A stretch of 6,537 nt of DNA from Candidatus Omnitrophota bacterium (GTDB lineage: Bacteria; Omnitrophota; Gorgyraeia; Aquiviventales; Aquiviventaceae): assembly GCA_016206725.1 (NCBI GenBank), contig JACQRA010000028.1, positions 1 through 6,537 of the forward strand, in the 5' to 3' direction. The notes under the pieces were generated by a model that was not told the origin of the DNA, made no database searches, and saw nothing but the letters and a program-made list of their open reading frames with translations. Below are positions 1 through 5,790 of the stretch, one piece after another. The stretch's first letter is position 1, and every line of letters starts with the position of its first letter. A program made the translations under genes and the position numbers.

Positions 1-2
1 AA

Positions 3-737
3 CTCGCGGCGGGGGTCGAGGTGGGGCCGTACGCCGTCCTTGGACCCCACGTGCGCATTGGTCCGCGCACAGCGATCGGCGCGCATTGCGTGATCGAAGG
101 CTACACGACGATCGGCGAAGATTGTCAGGTGTTCACCGGCGCCGTCGTGGGCAGCATTCCTCAGGACCTCAAGTACGCCGGAGAGAAGAGCGAGCTCATC
201 ATCGGGGATCGCAACCACATTCGCGAATATGTCACGATGAATCCCGGCACGAAAGGCGGCGGCGGCAAGACCGTCATCGGCTCGGATTGTCTGCTCATGG
301 CCTATGCCCACGTGGCCCACGATTGCCAGGTGGGCAACCACGTGGTGATTGCGAACAGCGCCGCCCTCGCCGGGCACATCATCATCGAGGATCGTGCGAT
401 CGTCGGGGGTCTGGTGGGCATTCACCAATTTGTCCGCGTGGGGGCGCTGGCGATGATCGGTGGATGTTCCAGGGTCGCGCAAGATGTCCCGCCCTATGCC
501 ACCTGTGTGGGATACCCCGCCCAGGTCTTTGGGCTGAATAGTGAAGGGTTGAAACGCGTGGGGATGTCTGAGGAGAGCAAGGAACGCCTCCACAAGGCCT
601 TTCGCATCCTCTTTCACTCCAAGCTGTCCATGTCGAATGCCATCCAACACGTGGTGCAGAACATCCCTTCGTGTCCTGAGGTGGAGCATTTGCTCGACTT
701 CATCCGTCAGTCAAAACGTGGGGTCTGCCGCGCGTAA
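3..737 (+). CDS. lpxA: LpxA, acyl-[ACP]:UDP-GlcNAc O-acyltransferase (5' partial)
   Basis: Catalyses the first step of lipid A synthesis in the cytoplasm: transfer of an R-3-hydroxyacyl chain from acyl carrier protein to the 3-OH of UDP-GlcNAc. The reading frame is open to the window edge and the residues before the GTG at 21 (LAAGVE, then VGPYAVLGPH) match the LpxA N-terminus. The gene therefore starts upstream, with about 19 residues missing, and GTG 21 is not the start. Left-handed beta-helix hexapeptide repeats fill the first two thirds, followed by the helical C-terminal domain. Numbering from the codon at 21, the offset to E. coli is 25: AHVAHD gives H97 and catalytic H100 (E. coli H122, H125), and H119 and H135 match H144 and H160. 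The QDLKYAGE motif and the GGCSRVAQDVPPY loop are intact. G148 matches E. coli G173, the position of the acyl-length ruler. Followed 27 bp later by lpxI in the same frame. Confidence 0.96.
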   Translation, partial: LAAGVEVGPYAVLGPHVRIGPRTAIGAHCVIEGYTTIGEDCQVFTGAVVGSIPQDLKYAGEKSELIIGDRNHIREYVTMNPGTKGGGGKTVIGSDCLLMAYAHVAHDCQVGNHVVIANSAALAGHIIIEDRAIVGGLVGIHQFVRVGALAMIGGCSRVAQDVPPYATCVGYPAQVFGLNSEGLKRVGMSEESKERLHKAFRILFHSKLSMSNAIQHVVQNIPSCPEVEHLLDFIRQSKRGVCRA

Positions 738-764
738 GCGGCACACGTTCGTCCCTCGCCTCGA

Positions 765-1583
765 ATGTCTGAGAGTTGCGCGATCATCGCCGGTTCAGGG
801 TCCTTTCCCCTTCACGTCGCTCAGCAGGCCAAACGGCAAGGGCTGCGCGTCGTCGTCATGGGACTCAAGGGATGGGCCGATCCGGCCCTCGCGCATCAGG
901 CCGATGCCTATGAAGAGCTTGCCGTCGGCCAACTCGCGGCCTTGATCCAACGGCTGAAAGTCTTGCAAGTCCGGCAAGTCGTCATGGCGGGGAAGGTGAC
1001 CAAAGGGGTGCTCTTTGACTCACGCGTCCAGATGGACGCAGAGACCGTGGGACTGCTGAGCCGACTGAACGATTTCTCCGTGAACAGTCTGTTGGGAGCG
1101 ATCGCGCAGCGTCTGTCGCAAGACGGGATCACGTTACTCGATTCTTCCACCTTTCTTCAAGACCAGCTCTGTCCTGAAGGCGTGCTCAGCGCTCGCGCGC
1201 CGACCCAAGAGGAACAGGAGGACATCCGCCTCGGGGTGGAAGCGGCTCGCAGGCTGGCGTCCTTGGACATCGGTCAGACCGTGGTCGTGAAACGGAAAGT
1301 CATCGTCGCGGTGGAGGCCCTGGAAGGCACCGATGCCGCCGTTCAACGCGCCGGTCAGTTGGCGGGTGGGGGGTGTGTCGTTGTGAAAATGGCCTCTCCC
1401 CAGCAGGACCGTCGATTTGATTTACCCATTCTCGGCCCACAGACCATCGCGGTCGCGTCAGCGGTTGGCGTGCGCTGTCTCGCCGTGGAGGCCCGATCCA
1501 CGTTACTGCTGGACAAATCCTCCCTGATTGAGCAGGCCAATCGCGCCGATCTGGCGCTCGTCGGCGTGGCTCCGTCTTCATGA
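765..1583 (+). CDS. lpxI: LpxI, UDP-2,3-diacylglucosamine pyrophosphatase (DUF1009)
   Basis: Hydrolyses UDP-2,3-diacylglucosamine to lipid X and UMP, the fourth step of lipid A synthesis. It is the non-homologous replacement for LpxH first described in alphaproteobacteria. The 272 residues match the usual family length (about 270-285). Visible family features are the N-terminal nucleotide-binding-like AIIAGSGSFPLHVAQ (6-20), MAGKVTKG (74-81), the AVEALEGTD segment (182-190), and QDRRFDLPILGPQTI (214-228), whose acidic residues are the likely metal or catalytic positions. ATG 765 is the only reasonable start: it places the family N-terminus correctly, and an in-frame stop (that of lpxA) lies 27 bp upstream. 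I see no clear Shine-Dalgarno, so translation may depend on the upstream gene. The stop overlaps the next start as ATGA (1580-1583). In many genomes lpxI is followed by lpxB; here a protease gene follows instead. Confidence 0.93.
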   Translation: MSESCAIIAGSGSFPLHVAQQAKRQGLRVVVMGLKGWADPALAHQADAYEELAVGQLAALIQRLKVLQVRQVVMAGKVTKGVLFDSRVQMDAETVGLLSRLNDFSVNSLLGAIAQRLSQDGITLLDSSTFLQDQLCPEGVLSARAPTQEEQEDIRLGVEAARRLASLDIGQTVVVKRKVIVAVEALEGTDAAVQRAGQLAGGGCVVVKMASPQQDRRFDLPILGPQTIAVASAVGVRCLAVEARSTLLLDKSSLIEQANRADLALVGVAPSS

Positions 1584-2263
1584 TCCCGATTCGCGATACG
1601 ATCCCGGCTCGTCATACCGCGTACCTGGTTCGAGGGTTGGTGATTCTGAATATCGGCGTTTTTGTGTGGGAGTTCTTTCAAGGACCGCACCTGACCAGAT
1701 GGATCTTTCGGTTGGGCGTCACCCCGTCCGCCTGGACGCTGACGATGCCGGCCGATGTGCTGGAATGGCCGCGCCTGGCGCCGACGCTCTTCACCTCGCA
1801 GTTCCTCCACGGCGGTTTCTTGCATGTGGCCTCCAACATGCTCTATCTGTGGATCTTCGGCGATAACGTCGAGGATCGCCTGGGACACGGTCGCTTTCTC
1901 TTCCTGTATCTGGGCAGCGGAGCCGTGGCGGCGCTCACCCAGTTGGCCGTCAATCCCGCATCAGCCATCCCGATGATCGGGGCCAGCGGAGCGATCGCCG
2001 GCGTGTTAGGGGCGTATTTTCTGCTGTTTCCGTTCTCTCGCATCACCACGCTGATCCCGTTGATCTTCGTCTGGGAATTCGTGGAGTTGCCGGCGTTTGC
2101 GTTCCTGGGGTTGTGGTTTCTTCTCCAATGGGTGCAGGGCGTTGCCGCGGTCGGTGTGGTGACGGATGTGGGGGGCGGCATCGCGTGGTGGGCGCACGTC
2201 GGAGGCTTTGTGAGCGGATTGATCCTGACGAGCCGCGTGCGTCTGCGCCGCCCGTCATTCTAA
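1580..2263 (+). CDS. Rhomboid-family intramembrane serine protease
   Basis: A 227-residue polytopic inner-membrane protein with the complete rhomboid active site. The catalytic serine is S136 in GASGAIAG, which matches the GxSG motif of GlpG S201, and the catalytic histidine is H206 in WWAHVGGF (GlpG H254). H82 and N86 in HGGFLHVASNML correspond to GlpG H150 and N154, the oxyanion-hole side. Six membrane segments can be read at roughly 17-33, 78-97, 105-124, 135-150, 157-188 and 203-219, with the long L1 loop at 34-70. The N-terminus MIPIRDTIPAR is typical of bacterial rhomboids, which supports the ATG at 1580. That ATG overlaps the lpxI stop by 4 bp, a sign of translational coupling. A glycine-rich stretch (188-200) precedes the last helix. 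Substrates cannot be inferred. The link to lpxI may be only operon packing, not a lipid A role. Confidence 0.93.
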   Translation: MIPIRDTIPARHTAYLVRGLVILNIGVFVWEFFQGPHLTRWIFRLGVTPSAWTLTMPADVLEWPRLAPTLFTSQFLHGGFLHVASNMLYLWIFGDNVEDRLGHGRFLFLYLGSGAVAALTQLAVNPASAIPMIGASGAIAGVLGAYFLLFPFSRITTLIPLIFVWEFVELPAFAFLGLWFLLQWVQGVAAVGVVTDVGGGIAWWAHVGGFVSGLILTSRVRLRRPSF

Positions 2264-2270
2264 AGCACAG

Positions 2271-3467
2271 ATGACGCAGATACGACAGCTTCTCAATGAC
2301 AAGTCAGCGTTTCAGACCGTTGAGCCGCCGTGCCCCTACTTCGGGACGTGCGGGGGCTGCGCCTTGCAGGACCTCAACTACGCGGATCAATTGGCCCTCA
2401 AGCATCAGCGCCTTTTGCGGATCTTCGGCGCCCTCGATCCAAGCCTGACGTTGGAACTGGTGCCGTTGGAGGATCCGTGGCGGTATCGCAATAAAGCCGA
2501 ATTGACCTTTGGAGCGGATGGGCTTGGCTATCACGCCGCGCGGTCATTTTGGCGGATCGTGGATCTCGACGACTGTTTGTTGCTGCCCGAGGCGGCCAGC
2601 CGAGTCGTTCGAGATGTTCGGGAGCTGACGCGCAAGACGGGTCAGCCTTCCTATAATCCCCGCACCCACCAAGGATTCTTCCGCTACCTCGTGATTCGAC
2701 ACAGTCGCGCGACAGGGAAGCTCTTGGTTTGTCTGATGACAAGCCAGGGGGAGCGAGGGCCTATCGAGGCGATCGGTGAGGAGCTCATGCGTCGCCATCC
2801 CGCCGTCAGCAGCGTGTATTGGGGGATCACGTCGAAGCTCGCTGATATCGCCGTGCCTGATGAGCTCTTCCTGCTCCGCGGCGAGAGCTACCTCGAAGAT
2901 CGGATGGGGCCGTTCACGGTTCGTCTCCACCCCTTCACCTTCCTGCAACCGACGACGCGGCAAGCCGAGCGCATGTATGAACAGATCGCTCAGTGGGTCA
3001 GCGCGTCGCCTCAGGGGGCGGCGTGGGATCTCTACTGCGGCATTGGCGTGATCGCGTTTTATCTCTCGTCAAGGTTCCGAACGATCTACGCGATCGACGC
3101 GGAGGAGCGCAACCTCGAACTGGGCAGGATGAACGCCCAGGCGAATCAGATTCCCAACGTTCAGTTTCACCTGGGGAAGGTCGAAGACGTCTTGGCGAAC
3201 AAGCGATTTTGGCTCGGAGAGGCCCAACCGGACGCGGTGGTCATGGATCCCCCGCGCTCAGGACTCCACCCTCGGGTCATCGCGGCACTGCTGGCGGCCC
3301 GCCCCAGACAACTGATCTGTGTCTCCTGTAACGCCCAGACGTTGGTGCGCGACCTCCAATTGCTCATGAGCGGATTCCCTCGGTATCGTCTGCGCGACGT
3401 CGTGGCCTTTGACTCGTTTCCCCACACGCCTCACGTGGAGGCGCTTGCCTTGCTCGAACGGAGCTGA
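2271..3467 (+). CDS. TrmA/RlmC/RlmD-family RNA (uracil-5-)-methyltransferase
   Basis: SAM-dependent enzyme that methylates C5 of a uridine in rRNA (or possibly tRNA). The 398 residues carry a 4Fe-4S cluster motif CPYFGTCGGC (C21, C27, C30) with the fourth cysteine C102, then YRNK (72-75). The SAM-binding DLYCGIG is at 253-259, DPPRSGL at 326-332, the nucleophile C353 in VSCNAQT, and the general base E390 in FPHTPHVE. All catalytic elements are present. The cluster starts at residue 21, so the N-terminal TRAM RNA-binding domain of RlmD/RlmCD is absent, as it is in E. coli RlmC, which has a similar size. The target (23S U747, U1939, or another site) cannot be decided, so I give no symbol. The gene starts 7 bp after the rhomboid stop with no obvious Shine-Dalgarno. 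Its 3' end overlaps the convergent phosphatase gene by 37 bp. Confidence 0.93.
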   Translation: MTQIRQLLNDKSAFQTVEPPCPYFGTCGGCALQDLNYADQLALKHQRLLRIFGALDPSLTLELVPLEDPWRYRNKAELTFGADGLGYHAARSFWRIVDLDDCLLLPEAASRVVRDVRELTRKTGQPSYNPRTHQGFFRYLVIRHSRATGKLLVCLMTSQGERGPIEAIGEELMRRHPAVSSVYWGITSKLADIAVPDELFLLRGESYLEDRMGPFTVRLHPFTFLQPTTRQAERMYEQIAQWVSASPQGAAWDLYCGIGVIAFYLSSRFRTIYAIDAEERNLELGRMNAQANQIPNVQFHLGKVEDVLANKRFWLGEAQPDAVVMDPPRSGLHPRVIAALLAARPRQLICVSCNAQTLVRDLQLLMSGFPRYRLRDVVAFDSFPHTPHVEALALLERS

Positions 3468-4255
3468 CCGTTGAGCATCTTGATGATCTCGCGGTGAATC
3501 GGTCCGTTTGACGCCACAATCGCACCGTGTTCCAGTCGCTGGAGTGCGCGGCCGTGGAGATCCGTGATGCGCCCGCCCGCTTCCTGCACCAAGACGATGC
3601 CGGCCGCAATATCCCAGGGCCAGAGCTCCCGTTCGTAGAATCCATCCAACCGGCCGCACGCCACATAGGCCAGGCTGACGGCGGTTGAGCCGATCCGTCT
3701 GACCCCGTGGCTACGCCGCTCCATCACGTCAAAGCACCTGAGGTACGTTGTGGGATCCTTCCGAAACCCGGGAGAGAAGCCCGTTGAGAGCAGGCTCCTT
3801 GAGAGATGGCGCGTTCGGGAGACGTGGATGCGCTGTCCATTCAACGTGGCGCCTTCGCCAGAGACGGTTGCGAACAGCTCATCTTGCATCGGATCGTAGA
3901 TCACGCCGAGGATCGGTCGCCCCTCGTGAGTGAGCCCGATGGAGACGGCGAACCACGGCGTGCCGTGGACGAAGTTCATGGTCCCATCCAAGGGGTCGAT
4001 GATCCATTGGTACGCGGCGCGCGGATTGCTGCGGCCCTGTTCTTCTCCGTGGATGCCGTGCGTGGGAAATGAGCGGATGATGAGGTCGCAGATGAGCCGT
4101 TCGGAACGCCGGTCGACGTCGGTCACCAAATCCACGGGGCTTCGTTTCGTCTCGACCAGCGCCGGTCTGCCAACGGCACGCGCCTGGAGACGACCGGCTC
4201 GACGAGCCGCTTCCACGGCGACGCTGAGATAGCGGTGAAGAGAGGACTTCGACAT
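3431..4255 (-). CDS. suhB: Inositol-1-monophosphatase family protein (SuhB-like)
   Basis: Mg2+-dependent, Li+-type sugar phosphatase of the IMPase/FIG/CysQ superfamily. It probably dephosphorylates myo-inositol 1-phosphate or a similar small phosphate ester; bacterial SuhB also acts in rRNA transcription. From the chosen start (274 aa) the motifs are DLVTDVD (42-48), HGEEQG (69-74, metal ligand E71), IIDPLDGTMNF (85-95, ligands D87 and D90) and the C-terminal WPWDIAAG (212-219, ligand D215). ASNGPIHREI is the usual family ending. The frame extends 13 codons upstream to 4294, but those codons enter the inverted repeat and a -10 box. ATG 4255 gives the normal N-terminus (LHRYLSVAVEAARRAGRL) and has AGAAGA just before it, so I chose it. 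Its last 37 bp lie antisense to the methyltransferase 3' end. The symbol is a family-level assignment; the substrate is unproven. Confidence 0.9.
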   Translation of the reverse strand: MSKSSLHRYLSVAVEAARRAGRLQARAVGRPALVETKRSPVDLVTDVDRRSERLICDLIIRSFPTHGIHGEEQGRSNPRAAYQWIIDPLDGTMNFVHGTPWFAVSIGLTHEGRPILGVIYDPMQDELFATVSGEGATLNGQRIHVSRTRHLSRSLLSTGFSPGFRKDPTTYLRCFDVMERRSHGVRRIGSTAVSLAYVACGRLDGFYERELWPWDIAAGIVLVQEAGGRITDLHGRALQRLEHGAIVASNGPIHREIIKMLNGQLRSSKASAST

Positions 4256-4261
4256 TCTTCT

Positions 4262-4267
4262 ATTATA
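4262..4267 (-). promoter_or_regulatory. Putative -10 box for the suhB-like gene
   Basis: The minus strand reads TATAAT here, a perfect sigma70 consensus -10, only 6 bp before the ATG at 4255. The expected start site falls at or within a base or two of the ATG, so the transcript would be leaderless or nearly so. No good -35 box is visible at 16-19 bp spacing (candidate hexamers read GTCCCC or similar), and there is no TGn extension, so confidence is limited. Confidence 0.35.
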
Positions 4268-4274
4268 CGGTATA
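4264..4274. promoter_or_regulatory. 11-bp palindrome between the divergent -10 boxes
   Basis: TATACGGTATA is a perfect 5-1-5 inverted repeat that overlaps both predicted -10 elements (TATAAT on minus, TATACT on plus). It may be a small operator, or simply the by-product of two facing AT-rich -10 boxes. No regulator gene is visible nearby to support the operator reading. Confidence 0.3.
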
Positions 4275-4284
4275 CTGACTGCCA

Positions 4285-4325
4285 GGGGACACAAACCAAT
4301 TTTTTAGAAATTGTTTTGTGTCCCC
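4285..4325 (+). repeat. Long inverted repeat / hairpin in the glpK leader, terminator-like
   Basis: Arms 4285-4302 and 4308-4325 pair over 18 positions with one mismatch (C4296 against T4314) around a 5-nt TTTAG loop. The base of the stem is GGGGACAC and the upper part is AT-rich. On the plus strand the stem is followed after two bases (GA) by five Ts (4328-4332), which resembles an intrinsic terminator; the minus-strand exit has no T-run. It lies at the very 5' end of the predicted glpK transcript, so it could be an attenuator, a 5' stabilising stem, or a stop for read-through from the upstream cluster. The arm composition also recalls REP/MITE-type palindromes with GGGGAC/GTCCCC ends, which are often spread through genomes. 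Which reading is right cannot be told from one copy. Confidence 0.75.
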
Positions 4326-4334
4326 GATTTTTGC

Positions 4335-4339
4335 GGAAG
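4335..4339 (+). promoter_or_regulatory. Shine-Dalgarno of glpK
   Basis: GGAAG sits 5 nt before the ATG at 4345. It decides the glpK start: the alternative in-frame GTG at 4318 lies inside the 3' arm of the hairpin and has no ribosome binding site. This is the clearest Shine-Dalgarno in the window. Confidence 0.6.
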
Positions 4340-4344
4340 ATCAG

Positions 4345-5790
4345 ATGATCCTCGCCATTGATCAAGGGACGACAGGGACGACCGCGCTCATCTTTACTCA
4401 ACGCGGGCGGGTGGTCGGGCGGGGCTACGAAGAGCTTCCGCAACATTACCCGAAGCCCGGGTGGGTCGAGCATAATCCAGAGGACATCCGCGCCATCACC
4501 CTACGGGTGATTCGGCGCGCCCTGACGGCGGCACGTCTACGGCCGACGCGCATTCGGGCGATCGGCATCACGAATCAACGCGAGACCACGATCCTCTGGG
4601 ACCGGGCGACAGGCCGCGCCGTGGCCCCCGCCATCGTCTGGCAGTGCCGGCGCACCGCCTCGATCTGCGAGCAGCTCAAGCGCCGGCGGCTCGAGCCGCT
4701 CATCCGTCGGACCACCGGCCTCGTCCTCGATGCCTATTTCTCAGGCACGAAGATTCGGTGGTTGCTCGATCATGTGCCCGGCCTCAGCCGGCGAGCCGAG
4801 CGAGGCAACATCGCCTTTGGGACGGTAGACACGTGGTTGCTTTGGCATCTCACCGGAGGGCGAGCGCATGCGACCGATTACACCAACGCCTCGCGCACGC
4901 TGTTGTATGACATTCGACGCCGAGTGTGGGACCCTCGCCTGTTGAAGATTTTCGGCGTCCCTCCGAGCCTCCTCCCCGAGGTGAAACCCTCACGTGCTCA
5001 GTATGGCCTGACCCGCGCCGCCGGCCCTCTCCCAGACGGGATCCCCATCCTGGGAATCGCCGGCGATCAGCAGGCCTCCATGGTGGGTCACGGTTGCCTT
5101 GAGCCAGGGACGGCGAAGAACACGTACGGAACTGGATGCTTCCTGTTGCTGAATACGGGAGGGCGCTGCGTGCAGAGCCATCATGGGCTGATTACGACCC
5201 TGGCTGTCGGCACAAGCCGCGAGCCCGTCTATGCCCTCGAAGGGAGCGTCTTCATCGCCGGGGCTGCGATCCAATGGTTGCGGGATGGTCTCCGATTGAT
5301 TACGAGGGCTGCTGAGACTGAGACCATCGCCCGTCGCGTGAAGGAGACCGGCGGAGTCTATGTCGTGCCGGCCTTCGTGGGGCTCGGCGCTCCGTACTGG
5401 GACATGGAGGCGCGCGGGGCGATCGTCGGACTCACGCGGGGAACGACCCGCGAGGTCATCGTGCGCGCCACACTTGAGTCGCTGGCGTATCAGACCCGCG
5501 ATGTCGTTGAGGCGATGCAGCAGGATAGCGGCGTGCGTCTACGGCGGCTCCAGGTCGACGGGGGAGCCGCGCAGAACGACTGGCTCATGCAGTTTCAAGC
5601 GGATCTGCTGGGTTGCGAGGTCATCCGACCTCGGCTCATCGCCAATACCGCGAAGGGCGCGGCGGTGTTGGCCGGCATGACGAGAACCTCTGAACGTCCC
5701 GAGCGGATCTTTCGACCGCGGATGTCAGCCGCGCAACGCGATCGCCTCTATCGCGGCTGGCAGTCGGCGGTGGCTCGCGTCCGGACCTGA
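4345..5790 (+). CDS. glpK: Glycerol kinase
   Basis: Phosphorylates glycerol to sn-glycerol 3-phosphate with ATP in the cytoplasm (FGGY family). From ATG 4345 the protein has 481 residues, against 502 in E. coli. MILAIDQGTTG is the family N-terminus. Glycerol-binding residues are R79 and E80 (GITNQRETT), Y131 (DAYFSGTK), and D241 and Q242 (GIAGDQQAS); YGTG is at 261-264 and DGGAAQNDWLMQ at 405-416. Odd points: the phosphate loop reads DQGTTGTTA, so the E. coli R17 position is threonine (T13); the fructose-1,6-bisphosphate loop GGKGGTR is replaced by AAGPLPDG, losing the key arginine; and the segment after VLAGM (441-445) is about 10 residues shorter than in E. coli. These suggest a variant without FBP control, not a broken gene, since the frame is intact. 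The stop overlaps the glpD start as TGATG. Confidence 0.95.
   Translation: MILAIDQGTTGTTALIFTQRGRVVGRGYEELPQHYPKPGWVEHNPEDIRAITLRVIRRALTAARLRPTRIRAIGITNQRETTILWDRATGRAVAPAIVWQCRRTASICEQLKRRRLEPLIRRTTGLVLDAYFSGTKIRWLLDHVPGLSRRAERGNIAFGTVDTWLLWHLTGGRAHATDYTNASRTLLYDIRRRVWDPRLLKIFGVPPSLLPEVKPSRAQYGLTRAAGPLPDGIPILGIAGDQQASMVGHGCLEPGTAKNTYGTGCFLLLNTGGRCVQSHHGLITTLAVGTSREPVYALEGSVFIAGAAIQWLRDGLRLITRAAETETIARRVKETGGVYVVPAFVGLGAPYWDMEARGAIVGLTRGTTREVIVRATLESLAYQTRDVVEAMQQDSGVRLRRLQVDGGAAQNDWLMQFQADLLGCEVIRPRLIANTAKGAAVLAGMTRTSERPERIFRPRMSAAQRDRLYRGWQSAVARVRT

Larger units (their letters stand above)
4249..4276 (+). promoter_or_regulatory. Putative sigma70 promoter for glpK-glpD
   Basis: TCGACA (4249-4254, 5 of 6 to TTGACA), a 16-bp spacer, then TATACT (4271-4276, 5 of 6 to TATAAT). 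The start site would be near 4283, giving a leader of about 60 nt to the glpK ATG. The -35 box overlaps the start codon of the divergent phosphatase gene (CAT at 4253-4255), so the two promoters would occlude each other. This is pattern matching only; there is no expression evidence. Confidence 0.45.

Noticed and set aside
21..23. GTG 21 as a true lpxA start
   Set aside because: The frame is open to the window edge and the upstream residues also match LpxA; the start lies outside the window.
86..541. A 151-residue plus-strand frame inside lpxA
   Set aside because: Arg/His-rich out-of-frame translation of a confirmed lpxA region.
1355..1888. A 177-residue open frame on the minus strand across the lpxI/rhomboid junction
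   Set aside because: Antisense to two well-supported genes; low-complexity, Arg/Pro/His-rich translation with no motifs.
2544..2963. A 139-residue minus-strand frame
   Set aside because: Antisense shadow of the methyltransferase gene, with no family resemblance.
4256..4294. Upstream start at 4294 for the phosphatase (13 extra residues)
   Set aside because: The extension runs through the inverted repeat and the TATAAT box, and adds residues not typical of the family N-terminus.
4303..4332. A riboswitch in the glpK leader
   Set aside because: Only a simple hairpin is visible; the leader (about 60 nt) is too short and lacks a conserved aptamer-like core.
4318..4344. GTG at 4318 as the glpK start (nine extra residues)
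   Set aside because: It lies in the 3' arm of the hairpin, has no ribosome binding site, and the extra residues MSPIFAEDQ precede the standard family start at ATG 4345, which has GGAAG upstream.
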